This document shows positions 23,463 through 36,346 of a stretch of 64,000 nt of DNA, one piece after another (position 1 is the first letter of the stretch; the number at the start of each line of letters is the position of its first letter). The stretch comes from Sternotherus odoratus. Its lineage: Eukaryota; Chordata; Testudines; Kinosternidae. The notes beneath the pieces were generated by a model. That model ran no database searches. It was not told where the DNA came from and was given only the letters and a program-made list of their open reading frames with translations. Location of the stretch: assembly GCA_032164245.1 (NCBI GenBank), contig JAVMKO010000009.1, positions 77,509,212 to 77,573,211 of the forward strand, written 5' to 3'. A program made the translations under genes and the position numbers.

Positions 23463-23672
23463 GAATCCGAGAGGTAGCCGTGTTAGTCTGGAATTGCAGA
23501 AGTGACAAAGAGTCCTGTGGCACCTTAAAGACTAACTAAAGTATTGAAACATAAGCTTTCTTGGGCTAATACCCACTTCATCGGATGCAAGCATCCGTGG
23601 GTATTAGCCCACGAAAGCTTATGCTTCAATACTTTAGTTAGTCTTTAAGGTGCTACAGGACTCTTTGTCAGT
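23463..23672. mobile_element. Palindromic PLE hammerhead unit with 12-bp duplication
   Basis: The left end reads GAGAGGTAGCCGTGTTAGTC. The left arm (23503-23588) and right arm (23591-23670) are inverted copies differing by three substitutions plus six bases missing from the right arm (the complement of TTCATC), with only AA between them. The unit is flanked by TCATTTAAGAAA (23451-23462) and TCATTTAAGGAA (23673-23684), 11 of 12 identical, so the inverted pair seems to have inserted as one unit. The right arm stops at ACTCTTTGTCA, the same stop seen at 58.7 kb. Single-stranded, the unit would fold into a near-perfect 80-bp hairpin. Confidence 0.9.
23549..23588 (-). ncRNA. Hammerhead-like motif (left arm of the palindrome)
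   Basis: Minus strand: CCGATGA, extra A, stem GTGGG/CCCAA, loop TATTAG, GAAA, then AGCTTATG. The partner motif in the right arm (plus strand) has lost GATGAA, so only one of the two copies keeps a core. Confidence 0.5.
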
Positions 23673-23684
23673 TCATTTAAGGAA

Positions 23685-26439
23685 ATAAGAAAATGCCAAT
23701 GACCTGCCAACTGTATGGGAGGAGAGCCCAACGACTCCTCCATTGCTTGAGCTTTCCTCCGGTGCCAGCCCCATTTCATGGTGGTGTATTTGGCTGTGGT
23801 CCCATAGTTGTAGTACAAGTGCCAGTGCACACCGCTGCTCTTTCCAACACTTTACCTCGAAAGCATCCTTTGCATGTTGGTGGCATGCCGTAAACACCTT
23901 CAAAGCCTCATTTCCATATTTTAAGGTGCTATCTTCCAAAGTTACCATTTGATACATGACATTCCAGAGGGAGAACACAGCTACATTCCCTTTTAAAATT
24001 TTTTTTTTGAGTGATGCTGACTGTGTTTTTTAATGCAGAGGCTTTTTAAACAAAGGAAATATTATTCCCCTCCATCCGACGCCCTCCCCCATTAGTACTA
24101 TTTTCAAAAATGTAGAGGCTCCTAATACAGCTGAAACCGTTCCACAGCTCTGCCTTTAATGGAGTCGAGCAGATTGCAGTAAGAATGCAATGCTGCTCAG
24201 TAAATTTAATGACTTTATGAAGATAAATGTTTCCCTTCCGAAGCCCCTTCTTGTCAGAATACATTTAATACTGCCATTCCTTTGAGAACTAAATTCCTGC
24301 AGCACTTTGCAGCATATTAGCCTGTTTTTCTCACCACATGAAATTGCACTTCAAGCAAGAAATAATAATGTTTCTGCATCCCCTTCTACGTTTTTATTAC
24401 TGCCAATGAATAGGAGTAAATTAACTATTATGGCTAACATTATTCACAGGGACAAATTCCTAACTCATTTTACAGAGAATAATAAATAACTGAATAAATA
24501 AGATGCCTTTAATTTCACATGTGAATTATCAAAGATTCCTCTGTCGCAGGAAGAGGGCCAGTTGACTTTATAAACAAAATACAACTGCACAGGAAAAGTC
24601 AGATGCGTGTCAACTAATCATCATCATTTTGTTCTATGAATGTGTAATGAATGGATTTTTAATTACACATTGTTCCTGTAAAACCAGGTGTCCCTTGGCT
24701 TCATGTTTGTAGCTGCAGATATGTGTTCAAATAGTAATTTAGGAGGTAAGCCACATTTTGCTTTCAGCTGGCTGAGTGCAACTTTTCTTCTTTTCCTTCT
24801 TCACCTTTGCCTTGTCCTGTCAATTGGGGATGGAGGCTCTTCTTTTTCATCTCCAAGCGTTCTTGTCAAATGCATATGTCCTTTTGTAAGCCTCCCCCTT
24901 TGTGTCTGTTAGGCACATCATACATTTAAAATCACTCAAATAAATGTCATCTCAGGTGCCATCTTGGTTTTTAATTTTATTCTCAGATGTACAGATATGG
25001 GATGTGTGCTCTGCTTTGGAAAAATATTCAAAACCCTCTTTGAATTTTTGCCTTTTTCTCTAACCACACCTGAACCTTTGATCAGGTTCTCCTGTGCTCA
25101 GTGTAGTTGTTTTCCATTCCAGTGTCTGGCTTGGACCAGAAATGTATGTGTCAAAATACCAGTTAGTTTTCATGGTATTTCCTGTTGTAATTGGAAGAAG
25201 AATGGTGGGTAATTATATGAAAGAGCCTTTTCTCATGGGAGAAATTCTCCATCAATGCAGAGGACCAGCTAATTTCCTAAGTACCCCTAAAATCCAACTT
25301 AAACCCTACTTGCAGGGCGTAAATGGGAATTAGGTGGTGCAGGTGTGAATTTCATCCAGGATTTTCAGTTCAGTTTAGCAGACTATAGAGGTTCAAATAA
25401 GTTCACACAAACTTTTTGAGCGCTTATGAGAACTGAACCTTCTGAGGTTTGCTTATCATTACTAGCACAGGCCTCAAAGTGATATGACAAGTATAGTGAT
25501 TGTCTGGCTCCATAATATAGTTTCTAGAAGAAACATTGCAGCATTTTTGTGTGTGTTTTAATACCGTTTTAATGTCTTCAACTTACTTTTTCTTAGAGAG
25601 CTTTGACACCAAATTGCTAAACACACAGATCAGCTGGCATATGATCAGTGTAGCTCCATTGAAGTTAAGAGCATGAAGCTGATTTACACCTGCTCTGGAT
25701 CTGGTCCACACCAATTAGTCTTGAACATTTAGGATCTTCTTTTTTAAATGACAGCTTCTGATAAGCTACAAGCTCATTTCCAGGTATTTCAGCATTCTTG
25801 AAGAGCACTACTTATATGGTTCAGGTAAGACCTTGGCTAGCCTATTTTATGGTCTCTGTAATATTTCACAAAGTCCTAAAATGGGACTAGGCATATTTCC
25901 CAGTCTTTAAAAGGGGATGTGTGCATTTGTGCACGGGTGTGTTATCTTTTCAATCCATCCTTTCTAAATGCTTTACCTGCTTGTTTGTCACACTCTGATT
26001 ATTTTTGGATAAAATTAGGAAATGCAATGAAGACCATGTAGGTACATTTGATTTTTTTTTTCTTCCAATAGCTGTAAATTCCTTTAGTTCACTTTAAAAA
26101 AACCCCACAAAACAGTGAATGTATTTTCGTTATTAGCAGAACTAAACTGGATGGAAAAACTAACAGTCTCCATTACCTACATGGGATGCCTAAAATACCA
26201 TACTTCTTCAAAAGGCACCAAAGCCAGGAAATGAAGATCCCTAGATCTCCAGACTGTGGCAAATATAGGCCAGATCTTATGTGGATGCCTGCACAGAGAC
26301 ATGAAGGTGGAGGGGTCCATCCACACAGATGCAGTTGCAGAATCTGATCCACTATTTGTAATTTATGGTATTGTTCACATGATACAAGATCAACAATTTT
26401 AGGTCACCTACTGTTGTTGGGGACAGGTTCTTGTAAACT
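23685..26439. other. Non-coding stretch, possible conserved element at 23985-24680
   Basis: No gene supported. 23985-24680 is a long repeat-free segment with many ATTA-type words (TAATGACTTTATGAAG, TAATACTGCC, AATTACACATTG) and even composition. It is the strongest-looking conserved non-coding candidate on the left half by eye. 25646-25706 holds a complement copy of the dyad-type short repeat (TAGCTCCATTGAAG, CTGATTTACACC). Confidence 0.3.
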
Positions 26440-26985
26440 CATAAGCTTTAAGGCTGGATGGGACCATTATGATGATCTAGTTTGAACTCCTGCACAATGC
26501 AGGCCACAGAACCTCGCCCATCCACTCTTGTAATGGACCCCTAACTCACTGAGCTACTGACTCTGCAGAGCTTGATTTAAAGACTTCAAGTTACAGAGAA
26601 TCCACCATTTAATCTAGTTCAAACCAGCAAGAAACCCAGGTCCCATGCAGCAGATCCTCTTCCCCCAGGGCCTCTGCCAGTCTTACCTGGGGAAAATTCC
26701 TTCCTGACTAACAAATATGGTGATCAGTTATACCCTGAGCATGTGGGGGAGACCCACCAGAAAGCCACCATGGAAAGGGGTCTCTGTAGTAACTCAAATC
26801 CTGCACATTTAGTACCGCATCTCCAGATTTTGGAGATATTTGCTAACAGCAGTTGTGGATGGGCCATATGCAGTCTTATCACACCGCCACCTCCATAGAT
26901 TTGTCAAGATCAGTCTTGAATCAAGTTAGGTTTTTTGCCCTCACTACTCCACTTGGAAGGATGTTCCAGAACTTCATTTTTTTAT
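26440..26985 (-). mobile_element. CR1 LINE 3' end, minus strand
   Basis: The plus strand shows the complement of a turtle CR1 tail: GGATGGGACCATTATGATGA, CTGCACAATGCAGGCCACAG, TGGGGAAAATTCCTTCCTGA, TATGGTGATCAGTTATACCC. Read on the minus strand, the upstream part (26880-26985) still gives FWNILPSGVV, AKNLT and FKTDLDKSME, the C-terminal reverse transcriptase signature of CR1. A 5' truncation at about 26985 is typical of LINEs. Confidence 0.9.
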
Positions 26986-29900
26986 GGGTTATTGGTGGAG
27001 TCTCTGTACTTCCTCTTTTGTGTGATTTAGATCTTTAATGTTGTTTTAATGTAATTTTAAATTTAATTTCTGTATTTTAAGATCATTAGCACAGAAATGT
27101 ATATTTTGTTATCATAAATAGGAGCTATTTGAAAATTTTCCATAAAAAAACCCTTTTATTTCAAATCTAAAACTGTTTTTTTACTGTTGTGAAAACAAAA
27201 ATGTTATGGAAAATATCTGTTTTCCTTGAAAATTTTCTTTTTATATTGGAAAACTGAAAAACCAAAACATTTCAGTCAAATTCAGCACAATGTTATACAA
27301 AAATTGGCTTTTGTTTTTAGTTGCTAAAAACTGGATTTTCATTGGCTTGAGAAAAAAACAACTTTTTCCTCACAGGGGAAAAACATATTTTCCAACTACC
27401 TCTAGTCTTCATCGGCACCTTGACAGCCATGCTACATGTAACCTTATCAGAATCTTCTTATAAAAATAACTGTAAATTCTCCTTTAGGGAATAGTGCAGC
27501 TAGTAATCTATATAACAGGATGTTATGTTTGTGTATGTTCCTCACATTATGAACAGATCATCACTATCTTCTACTGGATGGAATGTGGCATCCACTCAAT
27601 GGTATGTCCTCAGGGTACCCTTTAGTGACCACAGTTTACCAACGCTATAAGCCTGAATAAGGTTACACACATGCAACAAAATGTGACTGTATGTAGACCC
27701 CATGATCATCAGCAGGGATAGAACCATGAACCTGCATCTTCCAGAACACAGTGCTCTTCTGCTTAAGGGAAAGAAGAATTCCTTTAGTTGTGAGAAAGTA
27801 CTAGGCTACTACAGTGACTTGATCAGTCACTAGAGGGAGTCAAGATCACACGCAAGGCCAGTGTGTTGCACAATCATGACTCTTTGCTGAGTTCAATAAT
27901 ACATTATAGTGTTGGTGCTAAAGTTCTTCCTTCTTTCTGTTAGTCACATTTTTTTGCTTTCCCGCTCTGTGGTTCTGTACAAAAACTGTTGTAAATTAAA
28001 TAGTTACTTCTCTTCCTTTGGTTTCAAAGCATCAAAGATGCAAGCAAGCCCGTTCCTTTGATGATGACACTGATTTCCTGTTAGAATACATGTTTTGGTG
28101 CGGCAACATCCTGCACCAGTTTAGTCTGAAGTAGAAGAATTGTAACATGAGGAGAGCGATTAAAATGCAAGCCAGAGCTCGGAGCAATTGAAATGACAGC
28201 AAAGTTTCATCGGTTTATTAGATTAGCTCTGTTTCTGATGAAATACTATTAGCGATTTATGAAGGAGAATAGGACTTTGAAATTTAATATCTGTCAATTA
28301 AATCTGAAAATTTTAATATAAAACACTTTTTTTATTGAATAACTTCTATTAAAACTTCAAATTTAGTCAACAAGGTCAGGCTCTCTCAACCTGGGGTCTC
28401 CTCTTGCTATGTCTAGTAGCATATTATAGATTTAGAGAAATTCTTAAAAACAGAAAAGTGAGGAGTTAAATCAGCCCTGTACTAGGGAAAGAGAATGACC
28501 ACACTCATCAGGGAAACTTTGCTTATGTTAAGGTTCAAAGTATGGGCTCTTTTAAATGATCAGCTGTACGTTCTAGGGACCACTGTGGCCAAAGTAAAAA
28601 TTGCCCAGTAAAATATGCAAGGACATATATTTTTTTTCAAAGGAAGTTTTTGGACAATGGGCCAGTATCTTATAGCCTTGTTCGTCTTTGCATCTTATTC
28701 AAAGATACATTATGTCTCTTTTTATGTATTTATATGTGTGTCTACAATGGCAATTTAATCTTGGTTAGATAATCTAAGTGTTAGTGTAATACATATAAGA
28801 ATAATATTAAAGAAGTAGTGAAACCCAGGTCATTTCTCTCCTTCCGAAATATGGAGCATAAATGATGCCTGCCATGTTATATTGGAGACATTCATTGGCA
28901 ACCATCGATCCAAACCGGATCATGGTGCCGTTGTTTACAATGAAGATAACCAACATTTTTGTCATAATCATGATTATAATCAACAATTTGGGTAGTTTAC
29001 CACCTTTTTGACTACAGTCACTCATGAGAACACAAGAATACCATTCCGGAATAGAGGACTATTCTATCTAATTCAGTATCTATTATCTAAGAATGTCCAG
29101 TGCTGGATGGTTCAGAAGATGTAAATGTTCCAAAGTGTTCCTAATTAGGTAATGTTATACCTGGGGGAAAGAGATGAAATACGCACAACCACTGTATTTT
29201 TCCCTACATGTCATGATGCAACATATAAAGAAATTTCAGATCATTATTCATGTTGGCAGAATGAGTTAATTATAGAATGAGAGCATTAAAAGCCACAGGG
29301 GCGTCTTCTTTTCTTGTTAGAACTCATGATAGGCCCCAGATTGACAGCACTGAAAACAGAAGTCTTCCCTTTGTCAACATGACAGGCAATTGCCACCCCA
29401 CAATAGCTCACTAATGTACCTACACCCTGATCTGGAGGGGCATGTTTAGGAAGGAGAGGATATTTCATTCTGTGTATCCATTCAGGACTTGTCCTAGGAC
29501 AAGTGGCAACAAGTGGGAGGTAGATACAAGGAGACTATCAGTTCAAATTTCACATGCACTTCCCAGGAAACACTGAAACCTACTGGATTAAATCCTGGTC
29601 CAATTGAGGTCAATAGGAGTTTTGTCATTGGCTTCAGTGGGGCTAGGAGTTCACCCCATGTTTGAGTGTGATTAGATTTATACTGCTGAGTTAAATGTGA
29701 AAAAACTCAGGGCCAAAGTTGCAGAGAGGTGCCTAGTGTGAATTTTAAGTGTCTAAGCAGGTTAAGTGCCTAAATTCCATTGAAAGATTAAGTGCTATTG
29801 AAAATCCCCATAGGTGTCTATCTGCATTTTAGGCACCTACAGATCTTTAAAAATCTGGCCTTAAATGCCCTTAGTTGTTGTGAGCCATGTCCAGTCACAC

Positions 29901-32900
29901 CATCTGAAGGTCTTGTTTTAAATAATGTCCAAATCTCTTACTATATGTGTAACTTCTACGGACATAATCCCACACATAAGGACATGCAAATAAATCTACA
30001 AGTCCCCTCTTGAGTTGTGTGTGCTTTCCTCACTGGAAAGTCACTCTTGTGAAGTTGATTTCCATCTCCAGTAAAAACAAAGATTGTGTTTTGTTGGAAT
30101 AATATAAATCATCACCACATGTTTCCTGTTTTACTGATTTGAATGTTTTCATGATAAACAGTTCAGAAAAGCATTACAGTACAGAATGGAAGTTAAACTA
30201 CACTGGCATTTGTTAATATTGTAAACACCATTTGTTGGCGAGTGATAAGCTTTATTGATATCCCTAATGTATGTATTAGCAAGAACAATGCTCTGGAAAA
30301 TGTTAACATCTGTCAAGACAAAATAAACAATTATAAGTAACTTTCTTTTAATGAAGCAATTATGCAATAATGAAAAGTGTCACTGTAGATTAATATGACA
30401 CCATGCCAGGTTTATGTATTTTAAGGAGTAAACTATAATCCAGCAAAGAAAACAGAGTTTCTAGGGAATCTGTGGGGGTAAAAAATAATGCTCCTAAACC
30501 TAATATGAAATAAAGTCTAGGAGTTGAGATTGTTATTAAATCTGACCTTGATCAGATTTTTATTATGTCAGAAAAAATGGTTCTTAAGAGACAGAGTTGT
30601 CATGGGATTAGAGTACATCTACAGCAAGATGTTTCCATGGCAACAAATCAAACACCATTTCCTAAGACTGCGGTCGTTGGCTTTGGAACCATGAACTTAG
30701 TATTGAATAATTATAGAGAAATGCAGTAATCTTGTGTAAAGAGGGGAAAAAATCAATCTGGAAGCAGTGATTTATTTTAAAATGCCAATTAACCCCCATC
30801 AGCATGATTGTTTGGAGCTTATGTTGGTGGCGACAGGTCCTGGGTAGGTATTTGGTTTTACAAATTGAAAGCATAATTTTTTTGTCATACATAACCTTAA
30901 AAAAAGTGAAAGACGAATCATAATTTCACCAGAATTAATGGAGTCTGAAAGTTATGTATAGAGGCTGTAATAGAAATTCAGAGTTGTTTCAGAGACTCCG
31001 GGCGGCAGTAACGTATGCTAGTCTACCTGAATTCTCCTCGTATTTGAAGGATCTGAAAACATACTTGATACTGGTATGTGTTTAGTCTCCCACAACCAAT
31101 GAGCTATCTAAATTCATAGGCTCCAATGTCACACTACTGTAATCTTGGTGGAAAGTTAAACTAGTGAACACATCACCACTTAGAACTTGGGGAGTAAGTT
31201 AAAGCTATTTAACTTTATCAGTCTTCTTCGTATGCTACCATAATGGTATTATGAATGTGTTGTTCTTGTCCAGGAGCCTTACCTCATGAGTTTTCGTGTT
31301 GCGTGGTGACATCTGTCTTTTCTCCTACAACGTGGAACATTATTGGCTTACAAATGCTCTGCTCTCTTTCAAGTTATTGGAAAGTTTTACTATGTGCGGT
31401 AAGGACATGTCAGATCAGAACAAAAGCCAGGCCCGGAGAACAAGTTACGTTTCTGGCATTAAACTCAAGGAACTATTGTTAAAAAAGCAAACTGATTCAA
31501 TCCAGATACACAGTTTTTTAGTGTTGAGTGTAATCAGCCTGTTTCTGCATTTTTAGTGTTGCATGCCTGGTTGCTGACAGGACCTTTGGGCAAGAGACCG
31601 AGACTCGGTAGTGAGGTACGGTACATGATGAACTAAAGGCTCGAGTCTGATCGCAGGATCAGCTCCGTAAAAGAGGTAGTGCCTAAACTGCACCAACCAG
31701 GAGTGGCTTCAAGAGGTATTGTGAGATAACACCCAAGTGACACTGCCTCCCTACAGGTGGTAGTTTACTAGGCCCTTCTTCCAGTTCTAGTTCAGCTGTT
31801 CTGGCCAAGGAGTGGAGGGCGAAGCCAAGGTTCCATCCACTGAGGGAGGAAGGGATCTCTACATACCTGGATTCAAGGTCCAGGAAGCGCCTATAGTGAT
31901 GTAAAGTGGGTTCTTGCTCCCTTTACTCCTTCATGTGGTCAGACTGAGAATTCAGATCCATTTGGTTCATTAGTTGGTTCACTATCTATAATGCATGAGT
32001 ATCACATCACTGACCAAACTCTCCCATGCCTGTTCCAAGATCTGGGCTGGATTCTTTGAGGGCTTTCTTCTCTTTGGTTATCCCAAAATCCTGGTTAGGA
32101 TTATGTGGGGATTATCTTTAGGACATTACACATTGCATGCCTAAACTCCCATTGACTTTTTCTTTAGGGATTTTGGGTGTGCAGGGAATGCAAGATCAAG
32201 CCGGTAACTGATTTACTCAGACTCACAAGAAATTCACTTCTAAAAAAGAATGGTATAATTCTGACTGCCTCCAGTAGTCTATATAATCACACTTCAAACG
32301 AGAAGCACCCTCTCATTTTAATTCTAAATATCTGCCAGGGCATGTATAATTTTAATACAAATGAGTCAGAATAAAGTAAACACAGAATCTGAAACTTTTT
32401 TATGCAGCTTGAATGACAGAAATCTTCCACTTTTTCAGGCAGAATTCACCACTATTAAAAGTATGTTAGTGACTTAGAAGATGGGACAATTGTTCATTAT
32501 TTTTTTCACAGGAATGAGGAAATAAGACACTTATTTGTTCACAAAACGGGGAAAGAGGACTCTTAATAAAGAGAAGGAAGTGATCCCATTCTGAAACCAC
32601 ACATTGTTAGCCTAACCTGACCAAAAATTAATCTGCATTTGTAACTTTCAGAAAATGATCAACATTCTCATTTTCATTTTCTCATAAAAGATTAATGGGA
32701 ATATATAATAATAGAGCTATAAGTGAAGGAAGTAGCAAAATAAGAAACAATAACGTAAGGTACTTATATTTTCCCATTAGCATAGACTCTCAACATTGGA
32801 TAATCTTTAATATATTTTCCTCATGACACCCCTGTGAGGTAGGGAAATAACTACGGTCCTAGGGTTGCCAGGTGTCTAGTGGCTGGCTGGATGCCACAGT

Positions 32901-34204
32901 AACCAGCCTGCACACTAGGGGGCGGGAAGAGCAGCAGCTGCGGCTAGAGCCATAGGGAGGAACTGCTTTCTGCTCAGCTGCTGATGCCTGACAGAGGGCA
33001 GTGATAGGTTTCCAGACCAGGCTCCAAGAGGTAGGTGCCTCTGTCCGGGTGGAGGTGGGGGATCCTGTCCACCCCTCTTTTGCCCCACTGTGCCCTGATT
33101 TCCCCGGCCCCTTGCTCTGAGGACTGACCCCTGCCATGCCCCGGTTGCCCCAGACTTGGCCCCTTGTGGGAAGACCCCAGCAGGGGGCAGCTTTCAGCAA
33201 TTAGCTGAATTAGCACAAATTTGATGTGCCACCATTCTATATTATTTAACATTTATGTTGCGGCAGTGCCACAAGCAGTTGGATCACCATTCTGCTAAGC
33301 GCAGTACAAACTTCCATGAGCAGTCACCTAAAGTCTTTGGTGTGGCTCCTACAGGATGCGTCGGGTGAGCCCCTCAGAGAGGTGTCTTCAAGGGCATTTG
33401 GGATTTCCCATTTTCTCTTTTGAACAATGTGTTCTTTGTTTCTGAACCATTTAGGGCTGCATAAAATCTGGCGATGAGCCCTTTAAGGTGATTTTTTCAA
33501 AAGTACCTAATGGAGTCAGGTGCCTGACTCCTCTGGATTTCCAGTGGGAGTTGAGAGCCTCCCTTCCTTAGCAGACTTTTGAAAACTCCACCCTTAGTTC
33601 TTGTTTGTCTGCACCTTCTCAGTTCAGTTGACATGTATTTTTCGAGTCTGAGTTACAGTGCAGTTGGTGTTTCAGCTGGTGATATTTACGAAACCTGACC
33701 TTTCTAGTCGGCATTGCTTGGTCAACTGTTCAAATGATTCAGGGCCTGTAATCTGCAAGACATGGTCTAGATGAATCAGTCTGTTCTGCAGCCATCTATT
33801 TGTTACATTTCCATAATTTTTTTAACTTCATTTGTATAAACAAATATTAGATTCAGTGCTTGTGTATCTTATGTCGACACTGAGCTGCAAAATAGTATTT
33901 GAGCAATCCAAATAAAAACTGTCTGCAAAGGCCCATAGCCCAAGTGATTTTTCTCAGTAAACAAAGGTTGAAACTATTTCTGCACTACACTTAAAATGGG
34001 TGTTTATATGATTCTGGGCAATGGCGCAATGATGATGATGTTGCTGCGATACATACAAGACAGAATGGTCTGTGCATCTGAACTGACCATATGGGAGACA
34101 GAAGGCCAGGAAGTGCAAATGTTCAGATAGGCAATGATGGAGTACTGTAGTCATGGCACTAGAATGGGCTAAGTATAATGGAGCCTTCGAGGAATGGAGT
34201 GGGG
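26986..34204. other. Long non-coding stretch, mostly single copy
   Basis: No supported gene over about 7 kb. 27100-27410 is an AAAATTTTC-rich segment resembling a diffuse turtle repeat. 28050-28340 (AATTGAAATGACAGC, TTAGCGATTTATGAAGG, TCTGTCAATTAAATCTG) is a conserved-element candidate. 29570-29870 holds two diffuse repeats (CAATTGAGGTCAATAGGAG; AAAATCCCCATAGGTG). 32860-33200 is a GC-rich insertion-like segment starting CTAGGGTTGCCAGGTGTC, unresolved; its 113- and 92-codon minus frames are compositional. 33490-33600 is another copy of the AAAGTACCTAA-type diffuse repeat. Confidence 0.35.
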
Positions 34205-34560
34205 GTTTTATAAAACTTCTGGAAAGGCTTTCATGTGAGGAGAGATTGAAAAGATTGTGACAGTTTAAGTTTAGTGAGCAGACAAATCAGAGAGAGGTGA
34301 TACATACCAAAAGAAAGATTAAATAATGAATGGTGTTTAGCTAGTAATTGGGTGCTGTTGTTGACCCTTTCACAAGTGAAACTGAAAGGCAACACATTTA
34401 AAATGGTTTCAAGGGACTAGGTTATTTATTGTACACAGCACATGATTAGCCTGCGGTACTCATCGCCACAAGATTTTATTGCGGCCAAGAGCTTGGTAGG
34501 ATTTGTAAAAGGATTAGATGGTTATGTGAGTGACAGGAACAACTGCAGTTATAATACTGC
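34205..34560 (+). mobile_element. CR1 LINE 3' coding remnant, plus strand
   Basis: Degenerate but recognisable C-terminal CR1 reverse transcriptase region: GAGGAGAGATTGAAAAGATTG, then a frame giving AAKSLVGFVKGLDGYVSDRN, matching the family pattern AK...GFKKGLD.F..DR. Frames are broken and the 3' untranslated tail is not clear. Confidence 0.7.
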
Positions 34561-35360
34561 TAACTCTATGTCACATTTACTGTATAATTGAGACTATTTA
34601 TTTAAAGTGCTAAAGATCAATGTTTGAAAGGGGTTTTAAAGGCCCTTTCAACAGTTCTAGTATAAACTCCCCATAAATAACTAATCAGCTCCTGCTCTTG
34701 CATGGAAATAAATCCTGGAAGCTGCTGGGCATCATGGAGATCCCAGAGCAGAAAGGTTTTAAAGTAATTGTAGTCAATGCTAACCCACAGCAGTTTCAGA
34801 GTTTCAGCAGCAGATGGTGCTATCCTCTGCCAATTCCACAGAACCCACAAGCTAGCCCCAAAATACTCTCTGAGTGTTAAGGTTGCTTAGGTTTTCCAAG
34901 TGCTCATTTAAAGATCTAATCTTAAATGTTGCAGTGCTGTACAAGGAGCAGCTTGCAGGTTTCAAAGAATGTTTTCCATGTAGGGGAAGACTGACTGAAA
35001 TTCTGCAGCCAGCCAGTAATGTACTGGCTATGGTACTAATCAGAGGTAGGCGAAATGTGAATAATGGCATCCTAAAAATGGCTTTGATGAAAGGTATCCA
35101 GTTTTAATATCCTCCTGAAGAACAGAGATGCTTTAATGATTCAAAAGGAAAATGTCACATCCTTAGGCAGCAGTGCTGAAACATATTCATGACACATGGG
35201 CAGACAGTGAATGTTTATTCCTGGGCTGGTGTAACAGGAAATTACGCAGATCCCTCTTAGTGGTAATAGGGTTTATGGGCCCAGTCCTGCTCCCACTGCA
35301 GGTGATGGGAGGTTTGACATTCGCTGCAATAATAGAGCGCCAGAAAATGTGCTTAATTGG

Positions 35361-35403
<43 letters not shown>

Positions 35404-36043
35404 CCTCAGATTAGTTAAAATAAACTCAAGAAGGCGAGTATAAACATTTTGCAATATCTGATCATCAGTTCCTGTCTTTTTTTATATTCAACTTGGATTC
35501 TCTACTTAGACTACACCGTATACGGACTTTAGCAGAGAATCTGTTAGGAATTATAAAACAAGCGAAAGTGATTTTCTCTTATCTAAATGGCAGCATTTTA
35601 ATTTCTCGTGTGTTTGTTGAATAACATTTGAAAATAAATCAAAGGAGTTTAGAAAATTAACATTATGCTTCCAGCATTCATGTGTTAGAATTTCAATGTT
35701 TTTTCCATTATATTATTAGTATATTTAACTGAACACTGGTTTAACTAACATTAGACAATCAAAGATATCCTAAAACAATGGTTGATTATAGGCAATACAG
35801 CTGGCTAAGTTGTGTTCCATAACACACATACAGGAGTTTAAGCAGAATGAATCTTTGTGGAATAGAATTATATGAATTCCAGTTTTATCAAGCTCCATTC
35901 TTATTGTGGCACAGAAGATATGGATACAAATGTATTATTAGGTTGTGATATGAGGTCACCTGACCAAAATTAATATTAATAACCTATGACTGACTGGCTT
36001 TCTATTAGCCTTATTAGGCATGGCTGCTCTTATGTTTTTAAAA
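34561..36043. other. Non-coding stretch, possible conserved element at 35410-35800
   Basis: No gene supported. 35410-35800 is AT-rich and repeat-free by eye (GGCAGCATTTTAATTTCTCG, ATTTGAAAATAAATCAAAGG). Confidence 0.3.
35364..35402. repeat. (AT)n microsatellite
   Basis: Uninterrupted alternating AT dinucleotides, about 19 units. Confidence 0.98.
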
Positions 36044-36045
36044 TA

Positions 36046-36344
36046 CAGTAGACTCTCAATTATCCAGGATGATAGGAAAAAAATTAATCCTGGTTAATAA
36101 AATCCCGGATAATCACCATCCATAGGAAATATGGGGAGGAGGGTGTTGGTTCACCAGCCCCCCTTCGCTGGGGAGAGGGGGTGTTGGTTCACTGGCTGCC
36201 TGCGCACTGGTGGGTTGTTGTTTTTTTTGTTCTTGGGGAAGCAACAAAACCAGAGCCGGCACTGCGAGTTACGTGTATTTTTTTGGACATCCTGGTTAAT
36301 CCACATTCTGGTTAACCCAATCCTGGATAATCGAGAGTCTACTG
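36046..36344. mobile_element. Non-autonomous Tigger/pogo (Tc1-mariner) element
   Basis: 299 bp bounded by CAGTAGACTCTCAATTATCC on the left and the complement of CAGTAGACTCTCGATTATCC on the right; the first 24-25 bases match with one difference. Flanked by TA on both sides (36044-36045 and 36345-36346), the target duplication of this superfamily. Sub-terminal CCTGGTTAAT and ATTATCC words repeat inward. No transposase frame; 108- and 121-codon frames across it are incidental. Confidence 0.9.
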
Positions 36345-36346
36345 TA

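Noticed and set aside
32860..33200. GC-rich segment beginning CTAGGGTTGCCAGG as a defined transposon
   Set aside because: No matching right terminus or target duplication could be found.
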